Assembly: GCF_040372045.1 (NCBI RefSeq)
Contig: NZ_BAABWH010000004.1
DNA length: 64,000 nt
Reading direction: 5' to 3' (one strand)
From: Thalassolituus sp006212115
Lineage (GTDB): Bacteria; Pseudomonadota; Gammaproteobacteria; Pseudomonadales; Oceanobacteraceae
In this document: positions 26,202 to 35,042 of the stretch, piece after piece
How the letters are laid out: every line of letters starts with the position of its first letter
Position numbering within the stretch: the first letter of the stretch is position 1
Notes under the pieces: model-generated
Told to the model about the DNA's origin: nothing
Seen by the model: the letters and a program-made list of their open reading frames with translations, nothing else
Database searches by the model: none
Translations under genes and position numbers: made by a program

Positions 26202-27011
26202 ATGAACCCGTTCGACTTCTATTACGATGCCATCTCAAAGAATGATCTGCCGCCGGTTGATGGGAGCTGGGGTCAGGGAAAAACGACCTTTGGGGGAATG
26301 TCGGCGGCTCTCGCGCTCACCGCTATTGAGAGAGATTTTCCTCAAAAAGCGCCACTGCGCTCCCTGAGCATCCACTTCTGCGGTGCACTGGTAACCGAAC
26401 AGCCCTATGAGATTGAAACCCGCGAGTTAAAGAGTGGACGTTCAATTTCTCACATACAGGCAGAAGTTCTGCAGAACGACGACTGCGCCACGGTCGTCAC
26501 CGCCTGCTACGGCAGCCAACGCGAGAGTGACGTCGTTGTCGAACCGGCAGCGATCGAAACCGGAGAACCGGGAAGCGGAACCAAGCTGGGCTACATTGCA
26601 GGTCTGACTCCCGAGTTCGTCCGTCACATTGATTTCAGCTACGTCAGTGGTGGGCTGCCATTTACCGGCAGCAAAGACAATCATATCCACGGCTGGATGC
26701 GCTTCAATGACAGCACAGGCCCTATGACAGAGGCGCATCTGGTCGCACTGATCGACGCCTGGCCACCAGCAACGCTGCAGAAACTTCGTTCTGTTGCACC
26801 TTGCGCGAGTATCACCTGGAGCCTCGAATTGATGAGCTCGCCCAGAGATGGCGACACACCGCTCGCGGCCAATGACTGGCTCTACTACGAGGTGGACATC
26901 ATGGAAGCACACGGCGGATACGCCCACACCACGGCTAAGATCTATCGCGCCGATGGAACTCTGCTGGCGCTGTCTCGCCAGTTGGTTGTGGTCTACGACA
27001 AACGCTCCTGA
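26202..27011 (+). CDS. TesB-like acyl-CoA thioesterase (double hotdog)
   Basis: A 269-residue protein of the thioesterase-like (4HBT_3/TesB) superfamily with two hotdog repeats. First half: DGSWGQGKTTFGGMSAALALTAIE...LRSLSIHFCGALV...SISHIQAEVLQ. Second half: HGWMRFND...ALIDAWPPATL...ITWSLELMSSP...YEVDIMEAHGGYAHTTAKIYRADGTLLALSRQ, a classic TesB C-terminus. ATG 26202 has TTGGAG upstream. Faces two single-hotdog genes on the other strand, suggesting a shared acyl-CoA role. Confidence 0.85.
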   Translation: MNPFDFYYDAISKNDLPPVDGSWGQGKTTFGGMSAALALTAIERDFPQKAPLRSLSIHFCGALVTEQPYEIETRELKSGRSISHIQAEVLQNDDCATVVTACYGSQRESDVVVEPAAIETGEPGSGTKLGYIAGLTPEFVRHIDFSYVSGGLPFTGSKDNHIHGWMRFNDSTGPMTEAHLVALIDAWPPATLQKLRSVAPCASITWSLELMSSPRDGDTPLAANDWLYYEVDIMEAHGGYAHTTAKIYRADGTLLALSRQLVVVYDKRS

Positions 27012-27029
27012 ACTTTCCTTCCCTCTTCC

Positions 27030-27086
27030 TTGCTGAACCTCAGTTCAGCAACTATTACTTAAGGCATTGCCAGACGATGCCTTAAG
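27030..27086 (+). terminator. double hairpin after the TesB-like gene
   Basis: TTGCTGAAC/GTTCAGCAA (27030-27051) is followed by CTTAAGGCAT/ATGCCTTAAG (27058-27086, 9-base loop). Both stems are perfect. The second is followed by a pyrimidine-rich TTCCTTTCTT, consistent with termination. Confidence 0.7.
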
Positions 27087-27202
27087 TTCCTTTCTTCCGA
27101 TCTGAACAACATCGAAATGGCTAATGTATACGAGTTTGGGCGCAACTGTGTCCGATTCGGGTAGTGCAATGATTCGCCTGACAGGAAGTGAAGACCCGAA
27201 CT

Positions 27203-27577
27203 ATGAGCCTCAATGTATTGATATGTGACGACTCCAGTTTTGCCCGAAAACAGATGGCCCGAGCCCTGCCGAAGGAATGGGAAGTGACTGTGCACTTTGC
27301 CGGTGATGGCCTTGAGGGTGTTGAAGCCATTCGTGACGGCAAAGGCGACGTCGTCTTTCTTGATCTCACCATGCCCAACATGGACGGATACGGTGTGTTA
27401 GAAACCATCCGCCGGGATGACCTGCCTGCAATGGTCATTGTTGTCTCTGGAGACATCCAGCCAGACGCTCAGGAGCGCGTGAAAAACCTGGGCGCGATGG
27501 CGTTCATCAAGAAACCCATTGATGCCGAGAAGGCACGTGCTGTACTGACTGAGTACGGCATCATGACCGGAGTGTGA
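27203..27577 (+). CDS. CheY-like response regulator
   Basis: A stand-alone receiver domain of 124 residues. Acidic pocket DD at 9-10, phospho-acceptor Asp54 (FLDLTMP), and Lys103 or 104 (FIKKP). No output domain, so it must signal by protein contact. ATG at 27203 is chosen; a GTG at 27188 touches the AGGAA ribosome site and is unlikely. It is the first of three signalling genes and ends one base before the CheC-like gene. Confidence 0.9.
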   Translation: MSLNVLICDDSSFARKQMARALPKEWEVTVHFAGDGLEGVEAIRDGKGDVVFLDLTMPNMDGYGVLETIRRDDLPAMVIVVSGDIQPDAQERVKNLGAMAFIKKPIDAEKARAVLTEYGIMTGV

Positions 27578-27578
27578 T

Positions 27579-28193
27579 ATGCCAGCTGCGGCAGAAATTC
27601 TGACAGAGGATCAACGCGACTGTTATCAGGAGCTGACCAACGTCGCGATGGGACAAGCGGCGGATCGGTTGGCTCGTTTGCTTAATGCGTATGTTGTTCT
27701 GCCTATTCCGAAGATCAGCGTGATTGAAAACAGTGATCTGAATATGGCTTTGCAGGGTGCAACCGGCGATTCCAGTGTGTCTGCCGTGTGCCAGGGCTTC
27801 ATTGGCGCAGGCATCTCTGGTGAAGCCATGTTGATGTTTAATGATGCGTCCTTCGCAAGCCTTGCTTCGCTGATGAAATACGAGGGTCCCCTGACACAGG
27901 AGGCTGAGCTTGAGCTGTTGATGGACACGGCCTCTGTGTTGATCGGCGCCTGTATTCACGGCATCGGCGACCAGCTTGAGATCGTCTTCAATCAGGGACA
28001 CCCGGTTGTTCTGGGGCAACATTGCGATCTTAAGGACCTTGTGGCCTACGGCAATAACGGCTGGGATAAAGCTCTGGCAATTGAAATCCATTACACCATT
28101 GAGCACGTAAATATTGATTGTGAGCTGCTTCTTCTCTTTACCGAAGAATCCGTCAAAACCCTGAATAAAAAAGTCGATTACCTGCTGGACTAA
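27579..28193 (+). CDS. CheC-like phosphatase
   Basis: A 204-residue CheC/CheX-type protein. Residues 14-44 fit the CheC active-site pattern D-x3-E-x2-N-x22-P exactly (Asp14, Glu18, Asn21, Pro44). The expected second site near residue 110 is degraded (Asp and Ser replace Glu and Asn), so a single active centre remains. It likely dephosphorylates the adjacent CheY-like regulator. The neighbouring GGDEF gene suggests a link to surface or motility control. Confidence 0.85.
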   Translation: MPAAAEILTEDQRDCYQELTNVAMGQAADRLARLLNAYVVLPIPKISVIENSDLNMALQGATGDSSVSAVCQGFIGAGISGEAMLMFNDASFASLASLMKYEGPLTQEAELELLMDTASVLIGACIHGIGDQLEIVFNQGHPVVLGQHCDLKDLVAYGNNGWDKALAIEIHYTIEHVNIDCELLLLFTEESVKTLNKKVDYLLD

Positions 28194-28224
28194 TCGACTC
28201 GACTGGACACAGGATACGATCTGA

Positions 28225-29160
28225 ATGGCTGCAAACAGCGACGGCATAAACGACATTCATTGGCTGATGGATATTCTGCAGAATATCGATGTTGGTCTCG
28301 TTGTATTGGACAGAAACTACGACGTACAGCTATGGAATGCATTTATGGAAGGCCACAGTGGCCTGAGTCCGCAGCGTGCAAAGGGTGAAAACCTGTTTTC
28401 CCTGTTTCCCGATATCGACGAATCCTGGTTCCGCCAGAAGGCTGAGCCCGTTTTTCAGCTGAAAACACGTACGTTCACCATCTGGGAACAGCGCCCCTAT
28501 CTGTTCCATTTCCGCAACTCGCGCCCTATTACTGGCCGCAGCGAGTTTATGTATCAGAACACCAGTATCATTCCGCTCGAATCGGTGAACCGTCAGGCCG
28601 ATCACATATGCGTGATTATCTACGACGTCACCGATACCGCTGTCGGCAAACTCGATGTTAGCCGGGCAAACGAAACGCTGTCGCAAATTCAGACACGCGA
28701 CAGCCTGACAGGACTACTGAACAAGTCATCATGGTTGCCCGTCCTCGAAGACTACTTCCAGTCTCAACAGCCCGGTTGTCTGTTGTTAATGGACATGGAT
28801 CACTTTCGCGACCTGAACCACAGCATCGGGCATCAGCAATGTGACGAGCTGCTGCGCCGCATTGGGCAAGGCCTGAAGTCCCTGAGCGCTGATAACTACG
28901 CCGCACGCTTTGGCGGTGAGATTTTCTCAGTCATTCTCGATAACCACGATGCCGCCAGTTCCATGGAGCTGGCCGAAAAACTGCGACGCTCAGTTCTGAA
29001 TCTCGGCCGTAATTCGCAACACGACATCAGCGCCAGCATCGGTGTCGCTGAGCGTTCTGACCAGAATGGTTCGGCAATGGAGTGGTTGAGCAACGCCGAC
29101 AAGGCGCTTTATCACGCGAAAGAAAGTGGACGCAATCGAACGTCGCTTTTTAAGAACTGA
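28225..29160 (+). CDS. PAS-GGDEF protein with altered signature (GGEIF)
   Basis: A 311-residue protein with an N-terminal PAS domain (about 10-125; DIHWLMDILQNIDVGLVVLD) and a C-terminal GGDEF domain (about 150-311). The domain is recognisable from DSLTGLLNK, the DMDHFRDLNHSIGH metal-site region and the ending YHAKESGRNR. The active loop is GGEIF (230-234) rather than GG(D/E)EF: the second acidic residue, needed for cyclisation, is Ile233. It is probably inactive as a diguanylate cyclase and may be a GTP or protein sensor. It is in one cluster with the receiver and CheC genes. Confidence 0.85.
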   Translation: MAANSDGINDIHWLMDILQNIDVGLVVLDRNYDVQLWNAFMEGHSGLSPQRAKGENLFSLFPDIDESWFRQKAEPVFQLKTRTFTIWEQRPYLFHFRNSRPITGRSEFMYQNTSIIPLESVNRQADHICVIIYDVTDTAVGKLDVSRANETLSQIQTRDSLTGLLNKSSWLPVLEDYFQSQQPGCLLLMDMDHFRDLNHSIGHQQCDELLRRIGQGLKSLSADNYAARFGGEIFSVILDNHDAASSMELAEKLRRSVLNLGRNSQHDISASIGVAERSDQNGSAMEWLSNADKALYHAKESGRNRTSLFKN

Positions 29161-29208
29161 TAAGATAATCACTCTATTGGTTATCGCGCTCTCGACCGCA
29201 TCTAACGT

Positions 29209-30234
29209 ATGGCCACCTTTTCTATTCCCGCAGCGTTTATTCGCGCTCCACTGGACGGAGCTGCCCGGCACGGTATATCCGACCATCAGTTATTCGCTCA
29301 AGCGGGTATCCATACGGATGACTTTGGAGATGATGGATCACTCTCACCCGATACATACGCCCGCCTGATGTTGACCATCTGGCGCACGACTAATGATGAA
29401 GCGATGGGTTTAAACCCAGAACCCGTTCTGTTTCGCACCTTTGCAATGATGTGTCGCTCCGTGATTACCTGCGCGACGCTGGAGCACGCCATGCGACGTG
29501 CCAGCGCCTTTTATCGTTTGCTGCCCCATTCCCCACAGGTATTACTTGAACAGGATGAGCAACGCACACGATTGCTTATCAGTCACGCCAGCGAGTACGA
29601 CACGGATCATTTCCTCAGTGAGTCTCTTCTGGTGATCTGGCACCGCTTCAGTAGCTGGTTAACGGGACGAGGAATTCCGTTATTGAAAGTTGAATGTCCC
29701 TACTCCGCCCCGGTTCACTCGGCGCTCTATCAGGATCTCTTTGCAACCCCAGTTACCTTTGATGCCCCTGTACTGGCACTGACTTTACCGACTCAGGCAA
29801 TACAGCTGCCACTGGTGCAAACCGCCAATACTCTGGAGTTGTTTTTAAGTCATTCTCCGGCGGATTTATTGGCACGCCCCGATCCCCATCAAAGTGTCAG
29901 TGCCCAAATTCGCTACCGCCTGAATCAACACGATGTCAGCCAACTGCCTGACCTCTCAACCGTTGCCGATATGCTGTCTGTGTCTGGTGCGACACTTCGA
30001 CGCTGGCTCAGGGCAGAAGGTACCACCTATCAAAAGATAAAAGACGACATTCGCGCACTCGAAGCAAAACGCTTACTGGCCTCCACAGAGCAAAGCATTG
30101 CAGACATTGCGATTGCTACGGGTTTTTCGGAGACCAGTGCGTTTACGCGCGCGTTCACACGTTGGGAGAATGCGTCTCCGGTTCAGTTTCGACGCACCAG
30201 TTACGAGCGTAAAAAAGCGTCCGATCGGGCCTGA
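29209..30234 (+). CDS. AraC-family transcriptional regulator (OruR-like layout)
   Basis: A 341-residue regulator with an N-terminal Arabinose_bd-type domain (about 15-210) and a C-terminal pair of helix-turn-helices (about 240-335). The last helix region IADIAIATGFSETSAFTRAFTRWENASPVQFRR is the AraC signature. Target and ligand are unknown; it stands alone between the signalling cluster and the hybrid kinase. Confidence 0.88.
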   Translation: MATFSIPAAFIRAPLDGAARHGISDHQLFAQAGIHTDDFGDDGSLSPDTYARLMLTIWRTTNDEAMGLNPEPVLFRTFAMMCRSVITCATLEHAMRRASAFYRLLPHSPQVLLEQDEQRTRLLISHASEYDTDHFLSESLLVIWHRFSSWLTGRGIPLLKVECPYSAPVHSALYQDLFATPVTFDAPVLALTLPTQAIQLPLVQTANTLELFLSHSPADLLARPDPHQSVSAQIRYRLNQHDVSQLPDLSTVADMLSVSGATLRRWLRAEGTTYQKIKDDIRALEAKRLLASTEQSIADIAIATGFSETSAFTRAFTRWENASPVQFRRTSYERKKASDRA

Positions 30235-30309
30235 TGTGTCAATGACAGAAACAGAACGAAGTTATAGACTCATAGTCTCGTTTATTCCCTTAAAACCGAA
30301 CAAAAGAAG

Positions 30310-33000
30310 ATGCGTGTGGCGGTACGGATACTCCTGCTTTTAATTGCCTTACTCCCCGCTTCGGTTCTTGCGATCCCACTGTCGCCAGAACTGGAGGGAA
30401 AGCTATTAGGTCTGTCGCTTCAGGAATGGTCCGAGTCGGAAGGATTTGACGCCAACACCATACACTCCTCGCAACTGCCGTGGCGCCCCGTCAGAGCTTT
30501 GATCCCCAACCCCGGTGTATCCAGTCCCCCCCATTGGTACCGGTTACCGTTGTCGGTGCGTGATACCAATGAACGTTGGCATATAGAAATTGACTACGCG
30601 CGGGTCGAACGGGTGGACTTCCGTATGTACAGGGGTAACACACTGATAGCCTCTGGATACGATGGGAATTCACTGACAACGCCTATGTCAGAGCGCGCTA
30701 AACTGGCTTTCAATTTTGCCTTGCCCTTCGATCAGGCAGGCGATTACATGGTGTATTTGCGGGTCGAGAATACCGCTCTTCTGAACCTGCCTCTGCGACT
30801 GTATCGTGAGCAAAGCCTGCACAGCAGCCAACGGAATAAGCAGCTATTTTTTGGTTTATTCAGTGGTTTCCTGCTGGCTCTTTTTCTGTACAACTTATCT
30901 GTCTATCTGGTGATCCGTGAACGCTATATGCTGTTCTTCTGCGGCTTCGTGATCACCTATCTGACGTTTTTCTGGGCTCATACCGGTCTTGGATTCCGCC
31001 ATCTCTGGCCGGGTTCTCCTGAGTTTGAAGAACAAGCGAGCTTTATTACATCCTGCTTTGCGATGCTGCTGATCATCCTCTTCAGCATGAGCTTTCTGGG
31101 GATCACCGGCGCCTATCGGAAAGCATTGGTTTTTCTGTACAAAGGCGCTATCGGTATTACCTCCCTTGGAGTCATTACCGTACTCCTCAGTGATGCCCAC
31201 ACCACATCAAATGTGATGCGTGTCGTTACCCTGCTGACCCCCATATTTCTGATGATTGCAGCGGCCCTGTCGCAGCCGGTCAGCTCGATGTCCCGCTTTG
31301 TATACACGCTTGGCGTGTACGCTCTGGCATCGGCTATCGTAGTACATAGCCTCGCACGTCAAAGTGTTATCCCGACTAACGATGTCATTGCGTACGCCGC
31401 ACACATCGGAGCAATCAGTCTCATTGCTATTCACAGTCTGGCAATTGTTCTACGACTCTACGAACAGCGACTGGAACAGATCAAAGCTCGTAAAGATATT
31501 ATCGCTGCCCGTAAACGCTCCGCGCAAAGCGAGGAAAGATTACGAAAATCAGAAGCATCTCTCGCTGAAAAAGATGCCGAAGCCAGCGCTAAATCTGCTT
31601 TCTTAGCAATGATGAGCCATGAAATACGTACCCCTTTGAATGGCGTTCTGGGCATGGTCGAACTCCTGCAGCACACTCGCTTGGACAGTCAGCAAAAACG
31701 CTACGTTGAAACCATCTCCGGTTCTGGGGAGAACCTTCTGTCTTTGCTTAACGACGTGCTGGATTTATCCAAAATTGAATCGGGAAAAATGACGTTAGAG
31801 AAACGTCCGGTAGAAATTACTGCACTGGTCAATGAGTGCCTTTTATTGCACAGCCGTAAAGCACTGGATAAACAACTGACGCTGATAGCGGATCTCGGTC
31901 AACCGCAGTATTCGTTGGTAAAAACCGATGAAATGCGACTGCGGCAGGTGCTGAATAATCTGATCAATAATGCTGTTAAATTTACCGACAAAGGGCACGT
32001 AGAAGTACGCCTGAACTGGAATAAAGACACCCTGACTGTCACCATCCAGGACACAGGTATCGGTATCTCAGCCGAACAGCAGGATAATCTGTTTACCAGC
32101 TTTACACAGGCTACCTCCACCACCAGCAAATACTACGGAGGCACGGGACTCGGCCTGACAATCAGCCAACGCCTTACCGAACTGTTAGGTGGTAATATCC
32201 GCGTGACCAGTGCCGTTGGCGAGGGCTCCAGCTTTACCATCGAACTGCCCCATATGTCTCCAGAAGGCGCCTATTCCTTTCCGGACCTGAGCGGCAAAAC
32301 CTGCTTTATTGAACTCTCTGACCCAACCGAGCGCGCGTTCGTTAAAACCATGACCGAACGACTGGGTCTGACTGAAGTGACCAGCCGTTACCATACTCCT
32401 CTCGACTGCATGATCGTCGACTCGCTCCCGGCCGATAACAATATTCCGGACAACCTGATCTGTGTTGTCGATAGTTTCTGGCCGCGTATCAGCCAGGATC
32501 GTCAGTGCGAGCGCCCATTGCGGTCGCATATCCTTCTCAATCAAGTGGTCAACCTGATCCAGCTTCAAAGCACAGTGGACAGTACTAACGAGGCTTATAG
32601 AAAAGGCACCGTTTGGGTAGCAGAGGACAATATCGTCAACCAGAAAGTGATTGCCGGTATGCTTCGCCACCTCGAAATGGAGTGTGAGGTATTTTCGAAT
32701 GGTGCCCAGATTCTGGCAGCCTATGGCAAACGACCACAAGCACCAGATCTGATTTTGATGGACTGTGAAATGCCGGTCATGGATGGCTACGATGCCAGCC
32801 GCGAAATACGCAAGCTAGAGGCGCAGAACGGCGACCAATCCGATCACCGTAGGGATAATATTCCAATCATTGCGCTGACGGCGCATCTAGGCGGAGAGTT
32901 TGAGGAGTTAGCTCGCAGGGCGGGCATGGACGGGCTCATCAACAAGCCTATCCGCAAGCATACTCTGCGCGACCTGTTCGCTACCTGGATGCCCTTATAA
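30310..33000 (+). CDS. hybrid sensor kinase, 7TMR-DISM type (LadS-like)
   Basis: An 896-residue membrane kinase. Order: signal peptide (1-22), periplasmic 7TMR-DISMED2-like domain (about 40-175; HWYRLPLSV...WHIEIDYARVERVDF), seven transmembrane helices (about 180-385) and a coiled coil (about 390-425). Then come HisKA with His437 (MSHEIRTPLNG) and the HATPase domain (NNLINNAVKF, DTGIGIS, GGTGLGL). A degenerate receiver-like stretch (about 655-735) precedes a C-terminal receiver with Asp818 (LMDCEMPVMDG). The layout equals LadS plus a pseudo-receiver. Ligand unknown; DISMED2 domains may bind carbohydrate. Confidence 0.9.
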   Translation: MRVAVRILLLLIALLPASVLAIPLSPELEGKLLGLSLQEWSESEGFDANTIHSSQLPWRPVRALIPNPGVSSPPHWYRLPLSVRDTNERWHIEIDYARVERVDFRMYRGNTLIASGYDGNSLTTPMSERAKLAFNFALPFDQAGDYMVYLRVENTALLNLPLRLYREQSLHSSQRNKQLFFGLFSGFLLALFLYNLSVYLVIRERYMLFFCGFVITYLTFFWAHTGLGFRHLWPGSPEFEEQASFITSCFAMLLIILFSMSFLGITGAYRKALVFLYKGAIGITSLGVITVLLSDAHTTSNVMRVVTLLTPIFLMIAAALSQPVSSMSRFVYTLGVYALASAIVVHSLARQSVIPTNDVIAYAAHIGAISLIAIHSLAIVLRLYEQRLEQIKARKDIIAARKRSAQSEERLRKSEASLAEKDAEASAKSAFLAMMSHEIRTPLNGVLGMVELLQHTRLDSQQKRYVETISGSGENLLSLLNDVLDLSKIESGKMTLEKRPVEITALVNECLLLHSRKALDKQLTLIADLGQPQYSLVKTDEMRLRQVLNNLINNAVKFTDKGHVEVRLNWNKDTLTVTIQDTGIGISAEQQDNLFTSFTQATSTTSKYYGGTGLGLTISQRLTELLGGNIRVTSAVGEGSSFTIELPHMSPEGAYSFPDLSGKTCFIELSDPTERAFVKTMTERLGLTEVTSRYHTPLDCMIVDSLPADNNIPDNLICVVDSFWPRISQDRQCERPLRSHILLNQVVNLIQLQSTVDSTNEAYRKGTVWVAEDNIVNQKVIAGMLRHLEMECEVFSNGAQILAAYGKRPQAPDLILMDCEMPVMDGYDASREIRKLEAQNGDQSDHRRDNIPIIALTAHLGGEFEELARRAGMDGLINKPIRKHTLRDLFATWMPL

Positions 33001-33007
33001 TCCTGAC

Positions 33008-33063
33008 AAGTAGCTCTGAAAAAGTAGCCCTTAAAAAGTAACTCTAGAAAAGTAGCCTTCAAA
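33008..33063. repeat. 14-bp degenerate tandem repeat, four units
   Basis: Four consecutive 14-base units of the form AAGTAGCYCTNAAA fill the gap between the hybrid kinase stop and the pheA stop, and the fourth covers the pheA stop codon. Units differ by 3-5 bases. No hairpin is formed. Confidence 0.75.
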
Positions 33064-33907
33064 CAAACTCAGTCGTTTTTCTGTAGCCGTGGACCGGATA
33101 GCTCCCAAGGATACGCACTTCGCTGGCAAAATAATTCAGCTCTTCCAGTGCGTTTCTTACATGCGCCTGCTCAGGGTGTCCGTAGATATCCAGATGGAAA
33201 TGACTGGCCTCCATGGTGCCGCCGTCCATATAACTCTCAAGCTTGGCCATGTTCACACCGTTGGTTGCAAACCCACCCAAGGCTTTATACAAAGCCGCTG
33301 GCATATTTCTTACAGAGAACAATAAGCTGGTGAGATAGCGGATGCCAGATTGGTATTCACTGTGCTCTGGCTCTCGGGCAAACACCAGAAACCGGGTCGT
33401 ATTACCCGAGACATCCTGAAACTGCTCCTGCAATATATCTAAGCCATATAACTCGGCTGCCAGTGAAGATGCAATTGCCGCATTACTCCGGTCGCAACTG
33501 GCTATCAGATCTCGAGCGGACATGGCCGTATCTACCGCTGCCTCCGCCTTCAACCCCATACTCAACAATCTCTGATGACACTGGGCGAGAGCCTGTGGGT
33601 GAGATCGAACGGTCTGTAGTTCCTCCACACTGACACCGGGTAACGCCAGCAAGCAATGGTTCACAGGTTCAAAATGCTCGCCAATTACGCATAGTTGAGT
33701 ACGCGGAATCAGACGATAAATCTCTTCTACACGACCCGCCGTGGAGTTCTCCAGAGGAATCATTGCACGCTCGGCAAAACCACCACTGACCAGATCCAGT
33801 GCACTCAGAAAATCGTCACAGGCCAGATACTCCCAATCTGGAAATACCTGTGTGCAGGCCAAATGGGAATAGGCCCCTGCGGTTCCCTGATAGGCGACTC
33901 GTGCCAT
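33059..33907 (-). CDS. pheA: prephenate dehydratase (monofunctional)
   Basis: Converts prephenate to phenylpyruvate for phenylalanine synthesis. The 282-residue protein has the PDT domain (AYQGTAGAYSH, IPLENSTAGRV, catalytic TTRF) and a C-terminal ACT domain for Phe feedback (about 195-275). There is no chorismate mutase domain, unlike the P-protein of most gammaproteobacteria. Wording of conserved blocks (GRVEEIY, LYGLDIL, KLESYMDGG) recalls the alphaproteobacterial type. It stands alone. Confidence 0.93.
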   Translation of the reverse strand: MARVAYQGTAGAYSHLACTQVFPDWEYLACDDFLSALDLVSGGFAERAMIPLENSTAGRVEEIYRLIPRTQLCVIGEHFEPVNHCLLALPGVSVEELQTVRSHPQALAQCHQRLLSMGLKAEAAVDTAMSARDLIASCDRSNAAIASSLAAELYGLDILQEQFQDVSGNTTRFLVFAREPEHSEYQSGIRYLTSLLFSVRNMPAALYKALGGFATNGVNMAKLESYMDGGTMEASHFHLDIYGHPEQAHVRNALEELNYFASEVRILGSYPVHGYRKTTEFV

Positions 33908-34103
33908 TGCAATGCTCCAAAATAGTGCAGAATAGATTTACAAACAGGACGTGCACTGATTAAGTGCCACTATCCTCCATCGCATTCATCAAGATCATAC
34001 TTCCCACCCGCACAGCAATACAATGTAGAGTGCTATGGCACAGTGCGTGCAAACAGTTATGTTAATCAGAAGAGTACGTAACGACGATCGAAAGGAATAG
34101 ACT

Positions 34104-35042
34104 ATGACTGGCTGGCCCGAAAACCTGACACCCGATACATCGAGGTTAAATGCCATCCTTCCATACGCCCCAGCAGGTACTCGTATCCCTGAGGGGTGGC
34201 TTAGCCAGTGGCAAGAAATCTGGGCTCCATTGGCGGCAACCTTGGCAGGGGTAATCTCAGATTCTCCGCTGCCGCCGGTTATTGGTATTCACGGTGGACA
34301 GGGCTCCGGTAAAAGTACACTTTCGCTCGCGCTTAAAGATATTTACAAGGCTGTGTTTGGCTGGAATATCGTCGTCGTATCGATTGATGACCTCTACCTT
34401 TCCCACGCCGATCGACAGTCTCTCAGCAAAGATATCCACCCCCTACTTGCCACTCGCGGAGTCCCTGGTACGCACGAGGTGGACCGTGGAATTGCGCTGT
34501 TTAAGACACTGAGACAACTAAAGCAAGGCGACACCTGCTCGATTCCCGCATTCGACAAAGCCAGCGACGATCGCTTACCCGAATCGCAATGGCATCATGT
34601 CACCGGGCCAGTCGATGCCATTCTGTTCGAAGGTTGGTGTGTCGGCTGCCAATCCGTGCAGGACGAAATGCTGTACAGCCCAGTTAATGAGCTTGAAGAA
34701 CAGGAAGATGAAGACGGTGTATGGCGAGGTTGGGTAAACCAGCAGCTCGCAGGCCCTTACAAAGAATGGTTTTCCGCAATCGACTTCCTGATCATGTTGA
34801 AGGTTCCGGATATGGCTGCGGTACAGCGTTGGCGAACACAGCAGGAAGTCGGCAATAAAAAAATGGCGAAAGGTTCGACCGACCGGAGTCTCGATGAGGC
34901 CGCAATACAGCGCTTTATCCAACATTATGAACGTTTAACCCGACAGGCATTGACCCGCCTGCCAGAACTTGCCAACCTGATACTGTCGATCAACGACGAA
35001 CACAAAGTCGCTGACATTCAAACCAGGGAATTCAGAACATGA
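34104..35042 (+). CDS. D-glycerate 3-kinase-like P-loop kinase
   Basis: A 312-residue P-loop kinase related to plant-type glycerate kinase. Walker A is GGQGSGKSTL near residue 68, followed by SIDDLYL, RGVPGTHEVD and FEGWCVG, typical of the GLYK/YggC group. It would phosphorylate D-glycerate to phosphoglycerate. It overlaps the next gene by four bases and is the first of three genes for glucosylglycerate metabolism; that context supports glycerate as substrate. AAAGGAA precedes the ATG. Confidence 0.85.
   Translation: MTGWPENLTPDTSRLNAILPYAPAGTRIPEGWLSQWQEIWAPLAATLAGVISDSPLPPVIGIHGGQGSGKSTLSLALKDIYKAVFGWNIVVVSIDDLYLSHADRQSLSKDIHPLLATRGVPGTHEVDRGIALFKTLRQLKQGDTCSIPAFDKASDDRLPESQWHHVTGPVDAILFEGWCVGCQSVQDEMLYSPVNELEEQEDEDGVWRGWVNQQLAGPYKEWFSAIDFLIMLKVPDMAAVQRWRTQQEVGNKKMAKGSTDRSLDEAAIQRFIQHYERLTRQALTRLPELANLILSINDEHKVADIQTREFRT

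Noticed and set aside
33008..33063. CRISPR-like array
   Set aside because: Units are contiguous 14-mers with no spacers and no cas genes.
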